A stretch of DNA of 64,000 bases from Actinocatenispora sp036503555 (GCA_036503555.1 DASXWQ010000071.1:1-64000), one strand, 5' to 3'. Shown: positions 1 to 8,447, counted from the stretch's first letter. The notes: generated by a model from the letters alone, not told the origin. Numbers and translations are program-made.

Positions 1-1
1 C

Positions 2-217
2 GCGGATCAGGCGATTTTGCGGGGGACCGGGGCGCGGGGGTTGCGGGCGATCATGGAAGAGGTCCTGCAGCCGGTGATGTATGAGATCCCGTCGCGGTTG
101 GACGTGGCTCGGGTGGTCGTCACCCGCGAGGTCGTCCTGGAGAACGTCAACCCGACGATCGTCCCGCGGGACGTCCGGGAGCCGCGCTCGCGTGAGCGTC
201 GCGAGAAGTCGGCCTGA
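2..217 (+). CDS. clpX: ATP-dependent Clp protease ATP-binding subunit ClpX (C-terminal end)
   Basis: This is the last ~71 codons of ClpX, cut by the left edge of the window. The frame reads ADQAILRGTGARGLRAIMEE and later NVNPTIVPRD, which is the small C-terminal AAA+ subdomain (sensor-2 region, GARGLR) and the usual ClpX tail. ClpX is the hexameric unfoldase that feeds substrates to ClpP in the cytoplasm. A strong hairpin terminator follows, so transcription from clpX probably ends before the next gene. Confidence 0.95.
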   Translation, partial: ADQAILRGTGARGLRAIMEEVLQPVMYEIPSRLDVARVVVTREVVLENVNPTIVPRDVREPRSRERREKSA

Positions 218-251
218 CCCACAGCCTGACCCACAACCACACAGGACGTAC

Positions 252-284
252 CGAACGGCGAGGCGCCAGGTGCCTCGCCGTTCG
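252..284 (+). terminator. Terminator hairpin after clpX
   Basis: A perfect 13-bp stem (CGAACGGCGAGGC at 252-264 with its complement at 272-284) closes a 7-base loop and lies 35 bases after the clpX stop. The following bases are only moderately T-rich, which is common in high-GC actinobacteria. It rules out the longer upstream start (GTG 286) for the next gene as a natural leader. Confidence 0.8.
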
Positions 285-348
285 TGTGTCTGTCGGCGGC
301 CATACGGCGGATCGCCCGGATTGGTGCCCAGGCATTACCTTGACGATC

Positions 349-831
349 ATGTACTACCAGCACGCCACCGCACGGCCGGCCGGGTCCGAGCGACCGCCGA
401 GCGTGATGCCGGTGGCGATCGGGTTGATCCTCTCCGGATCGGCCAGCTTCGTCTCCGGAGCCATCTGGATGGCTGCCGGGCTGTCGGCACTCCATGACGA
501 GGCCAGCAAGGCGACGAGTCTCGGTGGCTCCGACGCCTTCGCGTACCTCGTGGTGTTGTCGCCCGTGTTGTCGGTCTTCCTGGCGCCGGCCACGATCATC
601 GGCGGCGTGCAGCTGCTGCGCCGTCGCAACCGGAACCTGTCGATCCTCGGCGCGATCTTCTCGGTCGTTCCGCTGACCGGCTGCTGCCTGGTGCTCGGCA
701 TCCCGGTGGGCATCTGGGCGCTGCTCACGCTGCGCCGCCCCGACGTGGTCGCCTGGTACCAGGGTGTGTCGCAGCAGAACGTGCCGCCCGGGTACGAACA
801 GCAGCCGTACGGGCCGTATCCGTGGACGTGA
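349..831 (+). CDS. Small membrane protein, DUF4190-like, unknown function
   Basis: The protein has 160 residues from the ATG at 349. It has three hydrophobic stretches (about residues 20-45, 65-90 and 105-130) separated by short charged loops such as LLRRRNRN, and a Tyr/Pro/Gln-rich tail. This resembles small actinobacterial DUF4190-type membrane proteins, but no catalytic motif is visible. The start was chosen because a -10-like TACCTT (336-341) sits seven bases upstream, suggesting a leaderless mRNA. The in-frame GTG at 286 lies directly behind the clpX terminator. Function is unknown. Confidence 0.7.
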   Translation: MYYQHATARPAGSERPPSVMPVAIGLILSGSASFVSGAIWMAAGLSALHDEASKATSLGGSDAFAYLVVLSPVLSVFLAPATIIGGVQLLRRRNRNLSILGAIFSVVPLTGCCLVLGIPVGIWALLTLRRPDVVAWYQGVSQQNVPPGYEQQPYGPYPWT

Positions 832-884
832 CCGGGCGACGCATGGTAGTGGCACCGGCGGGCGGGTCGTGACGGCAGGGTCCG

Positions 885-890
885 TAGACT
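885..890 (+). promoter_or_regulatory. -10 element of valS (leaderless start)
   Basis: TAGACT lies seven bases before the GTG of valS. No Shine-Dalgarno sequence is present, so the transcript probably begins at or next to the start codon. Confidence 0.5.
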
Positions 891-897
891 CGTTGGG

Positions 898-3525
898 GTG
901 ACCGTGACTCCGCAGACCCGCACCGCGACCGAGCTCCCCGCCCAGTACCAGCCCGGTGAGGTAGAGACCCGCCGGTACGAGCGGTGGGTAGCGGACGGCT
1001 ACTTCGGCGTCGACCCGGGCTCGGACCACCCGGCGTACAGCATCGTGATCCCCCCGCCGAACGTGACGGGTTCGCTGCACATGGGCCACGCCGTCGACCA
1101 CACCCTCCAGGACTCGCTGATCCGGCGCCGCCGGATGCAGGGGTACGAGGCGCTGTGGATGCCCGGCATGGACCACGCCGGCATCGCCACGCAGAACGTG
1201 GTGGAGCGCCAGATCGCCGAGCAGGACGGCAAGTCCCGGCACGACCTGGGCCGGGAGGCGTTCGTCAAGCGTGTCTGGCAGTGGAAGGAGGAGTACGGGG
1301 GGCGCATCCTCGGCCAGATGCGTCGGCTCGGCGACTCCGTCGACTGGTCCCGCCAGCGGTTCACCATGGACGCCGGGTTGTCCCGCGCCGTGGTCACCAT
1401 CTTCAAGCGGCTGTACGACGACGGGCTGATCTACCGCGCCGAGCGGATCATCAACTGGTGTCCGCGCTGCCTGACCGCGCTGAGCGACATCGAGGTCGAG
1501 CACGCCGACGACGACGGTGAGCTCGTCTCCATCCGGTACGGGGAGGGCGACGCCGCGATCGTGGTGGCGACGACCCGGGCCGAGACGATGCTCGGCGACA
1601 CGGCCGTGGCCGTGCACCCCGACGACGAGCGGTACGCGCACCTGGTCGGTAAGGACGTCGAGCTGCCGTTCACCGGTCGGCGGATCCCGATCGTGCCGGA
1701 CACGCACGTCGACCCGTCCTTCGGTACCGGCGCGGTGAAGGTGACGCCCGCCCACGACCCGAACGACTTCGAGATCGGGCAGCGGCACGACCTGCCGTCG
1801 ATCACCGTGCTGGACGAGCACGGTGTGGTGACCGCGCACGGGCCGTTCCAGGGGCTGGACCGGTTCGAGGCACGGCCGGCGATCGTGGCGGCGCTGCGCG
1901 AGCAGGGCCGGATCGTCGCGGAGAAGCGGCCGTACGTGCACGCCGTCGGGCACTGCTCCCGCTGCAACACCACCGTCGAGCCGCGCCTGTCGAAGCAGTG
2001 GTTCGTGAAGGTGGAGCCGCTGGCCCGGGCCGCCGGCGACGCCGTACGCGACGGGCGCGTCACGATCCACCCGCCGGAGCAGGAGAAACGGTACTTCGCC
2101 TGGGTCGACAACATGCACGACTGGTGCATCTCCCGGCAGCTGTGGTGGGGCCACCGCATCCCGATCTGGTACGGGCCGGACGGCTCGACGGTGTGCGTCG
2201 GCCCGGACGACGAGGCGCCGACCGGCGAGGGCTGGACGCAGGACTCCGACGTGCTGGACACGTGGTTCTCGTCGGCGCTGTGGCCGTTCTCCACGCTCGG
2301 TTGGCCGGAGCGGACCCCGGAGCTGGCGAAGTTCTACCCGACGAGCGTGCTGGTCACCGGGTACGACATCCTCTTCTTCTGGGTCGTCCGGATGATGATG
2401 TTCGGGCTGTACGCGATGGACGGCGTGCAGCCGTTCCAGCAGGTGGTGCTGCACGGCCTGGTCCGCGACCAGTTCGGCAAGAAGATGTCGAAGTCGCGCG
2501 GCAACGTGGTCGACCCGCTGGACTGGATGGATCGGTTCGGTGCGGACGCGACCCGGTTCACGCTGGCGCGCGGCGCGAACCCGGGCTCGGACCTCGCGGT
2601 CAGCGAGGAGTGGGCGCAGGGTTCCCGCAACTTCTGCAACAAGCTGTGGAACGCGACGCGCTTCGCGCTGCTCAACGGCGCGACCGTGGCGGGCCCGCTG
2701 CCGCCGGCCGGTGAGCTGTCCGCGGTGGACCGCTGGGTGCTGTCCCGACTGCACCGTACGGTGGCCGACGTCGACCGGCTGTTCGAGGAGTACGAGTTCG
2801 CCAAGGCGTGCGACACGCTCTACCACTTCGCCTGGGACGACGTCTGCGACTGGTACCTGGAGCTGTCGAAGCCGGTGCTGACCGCGGGCGGCGCCGCCGC
2901 CGACGCGAGCCGGCGGGTGCTCGGCGAGGTGCTGGACGTACTGCTGCGGCTGCTGCACCCGGTGATCCCGTTCGTGACCGACGAGCTGTGGACGGCGCTG
3001 ACAGGCGGCGAGTCGGTGATGGTCGCGGCCTGGCCGACGGTCGACAACACCCGGCTGGACGCCGCCGCGGAGGCCGAGATCGCGGTACTCCAGCGGATCG
3101 TCACCGAGGTCCGCCGGTTCCGGTCCGACCAGGGCCTGAAGCCGGGGCAGCGGGTCGCGACGCGGCTGGCGTTCCCGACGGGTACCGGGATCGAGGGGCA
3201 CGAGCCGCTGATTCGGTCGCTGGTACGGCTGGGCGAGCCGGCCGACGGCTTCGAACCGACCGCCTCGCTGACCGTCGCGGACGTCGAGGTCGCGCTGGAC
3301 ACGCGCGGCTCGATCGACGTGGCGGCGGAGCGCGCCCGGCTGGAGAAGGACCTGGCCGCGGCCAGCAAGGAGCGCGCCGGGTGCGCCGCGAAGCTGGGCA
3401 ACGAGGCGTTCCTGGCGAAGGCGCCGGAGCAGGTCGTCGCGAAGATCCGGGGCCGGCTCGCCGCGGCCGAGGGTGAGATCGCCCGGCTCACCGACGCGCT
3501 CGCGGGGCTGGCCGGTCGTGGCTGA
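898..3525 (+). CDS. valS: Valyl-tRNA synthetase
   Basis: This 875-residue class I aminoacyl-tRNA synthetase charges tRNA-Val in the cytoplasm. The HIGH motif appears as HMGH at residues 61-64 after PPPNVTGSL. KMSKS follows near residue 530 (KKMSKSRGN). The editing domain lies between, with the typical ATTRAETMLGDTA stretch. The C-terminal 70 residues form the expected coiled-coil arm. The length is normal for the family. The GTG at 898 is supported by TAGACT seven bases upstream. No T-box leader is present in the 66-base gap. The stop overlaps the start of folC by eight bases, so the two are translated together. Confidence 0.97.
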   Translation: MTVTPQTRTATELPAQYQPGEVETRRYERWVADGYFGVDPGSDHPAYSIVIPPPNVTGSLHMGHAVDHTLQDSLIRRRRMQGYEALWMPGMDHAGIATQNVVERQIAEQDGKSRHDLGREAFVKRVWQWKEEYGGRILGQMRRLGDSVDWSRQRFTMDAGLSRAVVTIFKRLYDDGLIYRAERIINWCPRCLTALSDIEVEHADDDGELVSIRYGEGDAAIVVATTRAETMLGDTAVAVHPDDERYAHLVGKDVELPFTGRRIPIVPDTHVDPSFGTGAVKVTPAHDPNDFEIGQRHDLPSITVLDEHGVVTAHGPFQGLDRFEARPAIVAALREQGRIVAEKRPYVHAVGHCSRCNTTVEPRLSKQWFVKVEPLARAAGDAVRDGRVTIHPPEQEKRYFAWVDNMHDWCISRQLWWGHRIPIWYGPDGSTVCVGPDDEAPTGEGWTQDSDVLDTWFSSALWPFSTLGWPERTPELAKFYPTSVLVTGYDILFFWVVRMMMFGLYAMDGVQPFQQVVLHGLVRDQFGKKMSKSRGNVVDPLDWMDRFGADATRFTLARGANPGSDLAVSEEWAQGSRNFCNKLWNATRFALLNGATVAGPLPPAGELSAVDRWVLSRLHRTVADVDRLFEEYEFAKACDTLYHFAWDDVCDWYLELSKPVLTAGGAAADASRRVLGEVLDVLLRLLHPVIPFVTDELWTALTGGESVMVAAWPTVDNTRLDAAAEAEIAVLQRIVTEVRRFRSDQGLKPGQRVATRLAFPTGTGIEGHEPLIRSLVRLGEPADGFEPTASLTVADVEVALDTRGSIDVAAERARLEKDLAAASKERAGCAAKLGNEAFLAKAPEQVVAKIRGRLAAAEGEIARLTDALAGLAGRG

Positions 3526-4858
3526 GCGCGGCGGCGCCGAGTTCGCCGCGGTCGACAAGGAGCTGCTGGAGCGCGGCTTCACCCGGATGGTGTTCGAGCC
3601 GGAGCGCATCGTCCGGCTGCTCGACCTGCTCGGCAACCCGCAGCGGGCGTTCCGGTCCATCCACCTCACCGGTACGAACGGTAAGACGTCGACCGCCCGC
3701 ATGATCGACGCGCTGCTCCGCGCCCACGGCGTACGCACCGGCCGGTACACGAGCCCGCACCTGGAGACGGTGCGGGAGCGGATCTCGCTCGACGGGGAAC
3801 CAGTCGACGAGCGACGGTTCGTCGACGTGTACAACGAGATCGCGCCGATGGTCGCGATGGTCGACGGCGAGTATCCGGAGCCGGTGACCTACTTCGAGGT
3901 GACGACGGCGATGGCGTTCGCGGCGTTCGCGGACGCGCCGGTGGACGTGGCGGTGGTCGAGGTGGGTCTCGGCGGCGCCACCGACGCGACGAACGTGCTG
4001 AACGCCCCGGTCTGCGTGCTGACCCCGGTCGGCCTGGACCATTCCGAGTGGTTGGGCGACACGGTCGCCGCGATCACCACGCAGAAGATGGGCATCGTGC
4101 ACGAGGGCGCCACGTTGATCAGCGCCGCGCAGTCCGAGGAGGCGGTACGCCCGATCGTGGAGCGCTGCGCCGAGGTCGACGCGACGCTCGCCCGCGAGGG
4201 CAGCGAGTTCGGCGTGCTGCGCCGGCAGGTCGCGATCGGCGGCCAGCTGCTCAACCTGCAGGGCCTCGGCGAGGTGTACCAGGACGTCTTCCTCCCGCTG
4301 CACGGCGCGCACCAGGCGCAGAACGCCGCGATGGCGCTGGCCGCGGTCGAGGCGTTGTTCGGTGCGGGTGCCGGCCGCGCACTGTCCCCCGACCTGGTAC
4401 GCGAGGGCTTCGCGCAGGTGACGTCGCCGGGCCGGCTGGAGCGCGTGCGTACCTCGCCGACGGTGCTGCTGGACGCGGCGCACAACCCGGCCGGGATGGC
4501 CGCGACGGTCGCCGCGTTGCAGGAGGAGTTCGAGTTCCGCCGGCTGGTGGTGCTGGTCGCCGCGCTGGTCGACAAGGACGTCACGGCGATGCTGGAGCTG
4601 CTGGAGCCGGTCGCCGACGAGATCGTCGTCAGCCGCAACTCGTCGCCGCGGGCGATGCCGGTGGCGGAGCTGGCCACCCTGGCCGGATCGATCTTCGGCG
4701 CCGAACGCGTGCACGTCGAGCCCGACCTGCCGGACGCGATCCAGGAGGCCGTCGGCCTCGCCGAGCACGGCGAGGACATCGCCCTCGGCGGCCTCGGCGT
4801 CCTGGTCACCGGGTCGGTCGTGACCGTGGCCGACGCCCGGAAAATGCTGCTCCGATGA
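3518..4858 (+). CDS. folC: Folylpolyglutamate synthase / dihydrofolate synthase
   Basis: This 446-residue Mur-ligase-family enzyme adds glutamate to dihydropteroate and tetrahydrofolates using ATP. The P-loop GTNGKTS lies at residues 52-58. A Mur-type central domain follows (VVEVGLGGATDATNVL, LDHSEWLGDT), and the C-terminal domain begins near the DAAHNP motif. The GTG at 3518 is preferred over the longer frame from 3473, because it starts inside the last codons of valS and the conserved protein begins just after it. The valS-folC-DUF4233 arrangement is common in actinobacteria and is probably one operon. Confidence 0.95.
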   Translation: MAERGGAEFAAVDKELLERGFTRMVFEPERIVRLLDLLGNPQRAFRSIHLTGTNGKTSTARMIDALLRAHGVRTGRYTSPHLETVRERISLDGEPVDERRFVDVYNEIAPMVAMVDGEYPEPVTYFEVTTAMAFAAFADAPVDVAVVEVGLGGATDATNVLNAPVCVLTPVGLDHSEWLGDTVAAITTQKMGIVHEGATLISAAQSEEAVRPIVERCAEVDATLAREGSEFGVLRRQVAIGGQLLNLQGLGEVYQDVFLPLHGAHQAQNAAMALAAVEALFGAGAGRALSPDLVREGFAQVTSPGRLERVRTSPTVLLDAAHNPAGMAATVAALQEEFEFRRLVVLVAALVDKDVTAMLELLEPVADEIVVSRNSSPRAMPVAELATLAGSIFGAERVHVEPDLPDAIQEAVGLAEHGEDIALGGLGVLVTGSVVTVADARKMLLR

Positions 4859-5436
4859 CCGGTCCCGGCGACACGGCCGAACCCGAGCCCGGCGACACGG
4901 CCGAACCCGAGCCCGGCGGTACGGGCGGGGCCGGGCGCGGCGGTTCCGGCATGCCGAGCGGGGACTCGCCGTCGGGCGCGGATTCTCCGTCGGCCGCGGA
5001 CTCCGCGTCGGGCTCGACGGTGGCCGGGGAGTCTGCATCGGCCGAGGGCGCCGGGGAGCCGGACGGCGGCACCGACGATGGTGTCGAGGGCGGCGCGCCC
5101 CGTTCGGGGCTGCGGAACCCGGCGGCCGCGATGCGCGGTGTCGGCGCGGGCACGCTGGTCATCGAGGGGCTGGTACTGCTGCTGGCGGTGCTGCCGCTGC
5201 GGATGCTCGGCGCCGGCGGCCGGGGCATGGGCGCGGTCGCGCTGCTGGCGCTGCTCTGCCTGGTGCTGACCGGATTCCTGAAGCACCGCTGGTCCTGGTA
5301 CGCGGGGATCGGGGTGCAGGTGCTGGTGATCGCGGGCGGCGTGGTGCACTGGTCGGTCGCCGTGATCGGCGTCCTCTTCGCCGCGATCTGGGCGTACGTG
5401 CTGCACGTGCGGCGCACGGTCCTGGGTCGGATCTGA
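4855..5436 (+). CDS. DUF4233 membrane protein
   Basis: The start ATG overlaps the folC stop (ATGA), so translation is coupled. The 193-residue product has a disordered N-terminal half rich in Gly, Glu, Pro and Ser, including the repeat GDTAEPEP twice in a row. A C-terminal half with four hydrophobic segments follows (LVIEGLVLLLAVLPL onwards). This matches the DUF4233 family, usually found directly after folC. Its function is not known. In many actinobacteria ndk comes next; here that gene is absent and a tandem repeat follows. Confidence 0.85.
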   Translation: MTGPGDTAEPEPGDTAEPEPGGTGGAGRGGSGMPSGDSPSGADSPSAADSASGSTVAGESASAEGAGEPDGGTDDGVEGGAPRSGLRNPAAAMRGVGAGTLVIEGLVLLLAVLPLRMLGAGGRGMGAVALLALLCLVLTGFLKHRWSWYAGIGVQVLVIAGGVVHWSVAVIGVLFAAIWAYVLHVRRTVLGRI

Positions 5437-5456
5437 CCTCTGCGCGGGCCCCTGCT

Positions 5457-5612
5457 CTGCGCACCTACAGGCATCACCTGCGTTCGGCGATCACGAGCGC
5501 CGCTTGCCCTGCGCACCTACAGGCATCACCCGCGCTGGGCGAAGACGAGCCCCAACGGCTCTGCGCACCGATGAGCATCCCCGCCCCGCGGCTCGGCGGC
5601 GTTCGGAGCGAC
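5457..5612. repeat. Three tandem copies of a 52-base unit
   Basis: Units begin at 5457, 5509 and 5561, exactly 52 bases apart. The first 22 bases (CTGCGCACCTACAGGCATCACC) of units 1 and 2 are identical, and they stay similar for about 45 bases. Unit 3 keeps CTGCGCACC and GAGCATCCCC and is more degenerate. The array fills the gap between the DUF4233 gene and the converging DUF3592 gene and does not encode a plausible protein. Confidence 0.75.
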
Positions 5613-5616
5613 GGCC

Positions 5617-6030
5617 TCAGCGGATGCGGGCGACGGAGACCCAGACGCCGGCGATGCCGACGAGCACCATGATCGGATACCAGTACGCGCCGAGCGGCGG
5701 CGTTCCCTCCTCGGCGGCCCACGGTTCGGCGGGTCGGGTGGGGTCGATCAGGATGTCGATGGCGCGGCCGAGCTCCATGCCCCGGTTGGAGACGAGGTTT
5801 TCCAGCGTGCCGGTGTGGCGTATGCCGTCGACCCGGTAGCGGACGACGGGGCGCAGCACGGCGCCCTTGCCGGGGCCGAGCGGTTGCGCGTCGTTGTCGA
5901 CGACCTCGGCGGCCAGGCGGACGCCGGTTCGGCGCAGCAGCAGGAACCGTATCCAGGGCAGGATCACCTGGCGGATCAGGAGAACCATGCCGACGACGCA
6001 GAGCAGGGCGAAGAGTGCGAGGGGGAGCAC
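5617..6030 (-). CDS. DUF3592-like membrane protein
   Basis: The 137-residue product has an N-terminal transmembrane helix (about residues 3-30) and a second at the C-terminus (about 113-132). Between them is a soluble beta-rich stretch with LRPVVRYRVDG and the DPTRPAEPW signature seen in DUF3592 proteins. The family is of unknown function. It is divergent from the ROK gene, and the shared upstream region carries the putative ROK operator, so it might also respond to that regulator. Confidence 0.75.
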   Translation of the reverse strand: MLPLALFALLCVVGMVLLIRQVILPWIRFLLLRRTGVRLAAEVVDNDAQPLGPGKGAVLRPVVRYRVDGIRHTGTLENLVSNRGMELGRAIDILIDPTRPAEPWAAEEGTPPLGAYWYPIMVLVGIAGVWVSVARIR

Positions 6031-6059
6031 GACACCGCAGCGTACGCCGGTGTCGGCGG

Positions 6060-6098
6060 TTGTGCGGAAGCGGACTTTCGTTCAAGATGTCAAAAGTT
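6060..6098 (+). promoter_or_regulatory. Putative ROK promoter and operator
   Basis: A weak promoter, TTGTGC (6060-6065), 17 bases, CAAGAT (6083-6088), overlaps the split motif GACTTTCGT-N7-GTCAA (6073-6093). The same motif with identical spacing recurs at 12621-12641 upstream of the second sugar operon. The half-sites ACTTT and AAAGT (6074-6078, 6094-6098) form an imperfect inverted repeat, as expected for a dimeric repressor. The implied transcript start near 6095 supports the GTG at 6120 as the ROK start. Confidence 0.5.
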
Positions 6099-6119
6099 AG
6101 CGACGGACAGGGGAGAAGC

Positions 6120-7289
6120 GTGGTCGACAGCCTGGCGTACCGGGTGCTGTGCCTGCTCCGGGAGCACGGCGCGCTCTCGCGGGCGGAGCTTGCCGACCGG
6201 CTGGCCGTGCCGCGTGCGCGGCTGTTCGGCGAGCTGGGCCGGCTCGCCGCCGCCGACCAGGTACGCGAGGCCGGGCTCGCCGCGTCCCGTGGTGGCCGCC
6301 GCTCGACGCTGATCGAGCTGTCCCCGGCGTACCGGTTCGGTGCGGTGGACCTCGGCGCGACGTCGGTACGGGTCGAGGTGTCCGACCGCGGGCTGGAACC
6401 GCTCGCCGCGGTCGAGGAGCCCGTCGACATCCGGTCGGGTCCGCGTCCGGTGCTGCGGGTCGTGAGCGAGCTGCTCGGCAAGCTGCGCGCGGAGGGCGCG
6501 TACCGCCAGCTGGACGGGCTGGGGGTGGGCCTGCCCGGGCCGGTCAGCTTCCGTGACGGGGTGCCGGTGTCGCCGCCGATCATGCCGGGCTGGGACGGCT
6601 TCCCGGTACGTGAGCTGCTGGCGCACGAACACAACTGTCCGGTCGTGGTCGACAACGACGTCAACATCATGGCGATCGGCGAGGGGTACGGCGGGGTGGC
6701 CCGCTCCGTCGACGACTTCCTCTACCTGAAGCTCGGTACGGGCATCGGCTGCGGCATTCACCTCGGCGGCGGCGTCTACCGGGGCAAGGACGGTTGCGCC
6801 GGGGACATCGGGCACATCCAGGTCGACCCGGACGGGCCGGTCTGCGCGTGCGGCAACACCGGTTGCCTGGAGGCGGTGTTCGGCGGCGCGGCGCTGGCCC
6901 GGGACGCCACGGCCGCGGCGCGCGCCGGCCGCTCGACGGTACTCGCGGCCCGGCTCGCCGAGACCGGCGTGCTGTCCGCGTACGACGTGGGGGTGGCCGC
7001 GGCGGCCGGTGACCCGACCGCGGTCGGGCTGATCCGGTCGGGTGGCGCGGCGCTCGGCACCGTACTGGCGGGGCTGGTCAGCTTCGCGAACCCGTCGATG
7101 ATCGTGATCGGCGGCGGGCTCGCGGGGCTCGGGCACCGGCTGCTCGCCGAGGTACGCGCCGTCGTGTACAGCCGGTCGCTGCCGCTGGCGACCGGGAACC
7201 TGCCGCTCGTGCTGTCCGAGCTGGGCGAGCGGGCCGGCACGCTCGGCGCCGCGAAGCTCGCCAGCGACCTCGTCTTCCATCAGGCATGA
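6120..7289 (+). CDS. ROK family transcriptional repressor
   Basis: The 389-residue protein has an N-terminal winged helix (about residues 5-55, LSRAELADRLAVPRARLFGEL) joined to a ROK sugar-kinase-like domain. In it are VVDNDVN, the loop LGTGIGCGIHLGGG, and the zinc site CACGNTGCLE used by ROK repressors. Such proteins usually release DNA on binding a sugar or sugar phosphate. The GTG at 6120 has GGGAGAAG just before it. An in-frame ATG at 6087 would lie inside the presumed operator. It is followed 19 bases later by a sugar-type dehydrogenase and an isomerase, probably one operon. The ligand cannot be read from sequence. Confidence 0.85.
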   Translation: MVDSLAYRVLCLLREHGALSRAELADRLAVPRARLFGELGRLAAADQVREAGLAASRGGRRSTLIELSPAYRFGAVDLGATSVRVEVSDRGLEPLAAVEEPVDIRSGPRPVLRVVSELLGKLRAEGAYRQLDGLGVGLPGPVSFRDGVPVSPPIMPGWDGFPVRELLAHEHNCPVVVDNDVNIMAIGEGYGGVARSVDDFLYLKLGTGIGCGIHLGGGVYRGKDGCAGDIGHIQVDPDGPVCACGNTGCLEAVFGGAALARDATAAARAGRSTVLAARLAETGVLSAYDVGVAAAAGDPTAVGLIRSGGAALGTVLAGLVSFANPSMIVIGGGLAGLGHRLLAEVRAVVYSRSLPLATGNLPLVLSELGERAGTLGAAKLASDLVFHQA

Positions 7290-7308
7290 CCGGGAGGAGA
7301 ACCACACA

Positions 7309-8433
7309 GTGTCCACAGTGGACGAAATTGGGATCGGCATGGTGGGCACCGCGTTCATGGGTGCCGCGCACTCGCAGGCGTGGCGTACGGTCAACCGGGT
7401 CTTCGACCTCCCGGTACGCGCGCGCATGTCGGCGATCTGCGGCCGGGACGAGGAGCGGACCGCGGCGGCGGCCGACCGGCTCGGCTGGTCGGCGTACGAG
7501 ACGGACTGGCAAGCGCTGATCGCCCGCGACGACGTGCAGTTGGTCGACGTCTGCACACCCGGCGACAGCCACGCGGAGATCGCGATCGCCGCGCTGCGCG
7601 CAGGCAAGCACGTGCTGTGCGAGAAGCCGCTGGCGAACACGGTCGCCGAGGCGGCGGCGATGGCAAGCGCCGCAACCGAAGCGGGCACGGTCGCGATGAC
7701 CGGCTTCACGTACCGTCGGGTGCCGGCGCTGGCGCTGATGGCGGACCTCGTCGCGGCGGGCCGGATCGGGGACGTGCGGCACGTGCGCGCGGCGTACCTG
7801 CAGGACTGGCTCGTGGATCCGGCGGCGCCGCTGACGTGGCGGTTGCAGGCCGAGCACGCCGGTTCGGGCGCGCTCGGCGACCTCGGCGCGCACATCGTCG
7901 ACGCCACGCGGTACCTGACGGGGCTGGAGTTCACCGAGGTCAGCGCGCTGACCGAGACGTTCGTGACGGAGCGGCCGACCGGCGGCGGTACCGGCGCGGT
8001 CACCGTGGACGACGCGGCGCTGTTCCTGGCCCGGCTGAGCGGCGGCGCGGTCGGCACGTTCGAGGCCACCCGGTACGCGACGGGTCGCAAGAACGGCCTG
8101 CGCATCGAGCTGAACGGCACGCGCGGCACGCTCGCGTTCGACCTGGAACGGCTGAACGAGTTGGAGTTCCACGACGGCACGCTGCGCTCGACCGAGGCCG
8201 GCCTCACCCGGATCCTCGTCACCGAGCCGGACCACCCGTACGTGGCGGCGTGGTGGCCGCCGGGTCACCTGCTCGGGTACGAGCACGCGTTCACCCACCA
8301 GGCGCGTGACCTGCTCGCCGCGATCGCCGGCGGCACAAGCGTTTCGGCCTCGTTCGACGACGGTCTCGCGGTGCAGCGCGTGCTGGCCGCGGTGGCGTCG
8401 AGCGCGGCGAGCGGTTCGTGGACATCCGTCTAG
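7309..8433 (+). CDS. Gfo/Idh/MocA family oxidoreductase
   Basis: The 374-residue product has an N-terminal Rossmann fold whose nucleotide loop reads GMVGTAFMG (residues 10-18). The family EKP motif is at 105-107 (LCEKPLANT). A C-terminal alpha/beta domain follows, with GALGDLGAHIVDATRYL carrying the usual histidine for sugar binding. It probably oxidises or reduces a sugar, polyol or derivative with NAD(P). GGGAGGAGAA precedes the GTG start at 7309. It lies between the ROK regulator and a barrel isomerase, the usual setting of a sugar or inositol-type catabolic operon. The substrate is unknown. Confidence 0.88.
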   Translation: MSTVDEIGIGMVGTAFMGAAHSQAWRTVNRVFDLPVRARMSAICGRDEERTAAAADRLGWSAYETDWQALIARDDVQLVDVCTPGDSHAEIAIAALRAGKHVLCEKPLANTVAEAAAMASAATEAGTVAMTGFTYRRVPALALMADLVAAGRIGDVRHVRAAYLQDWLVDPAAPLTWRLQAEHAGSGALGDLGAHIVDATRYLTGLEFTEVSALTETFVTERPTGGGTGAVTVDDAALFLARLSGGAVGTFEATRYATGRKNGLRIELNGTRGTLAFDLERLNELEFHDGTLRSTEAGLTRILVTEPDHPYVAAWWPPGHLLGYEHAFTHQARDLLAAIAGGTSVSASFDDGLAVQRVLAAVASSAASGSWTSV

Positions 8434-8447
8434 GAGAGGACGTACCC

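Noticed and set aside
286..348. Upstream GTG start for the small membrane protein
   Set aside because: It begins directly behind the clpX terminator stem and adds residues without hydrophobic or conserved character; the ATG at 349 has a -10-like hexamer at the right distance.
832..897. T-box or attenuator before valS
   Set aside because: The gap is only 66 bases and contains neither the T-box sequence nor a leader peptide rich in Val codons.
7..3834. Minus-strand open frame of over 1200 codons opposite valS and folC
   Set aside because: It is Arg/Pro/Gly-rich shadow sequence produced by high third-position GC opposite real genes; it has no domain and covers two conserved genes.
6087..6119. 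ATG at 6087 as the ROK start
   Set aside because: It lies inside the putative operator and upstream of the predicted transcript start; the GTG at 6120 has a good ribosome site.
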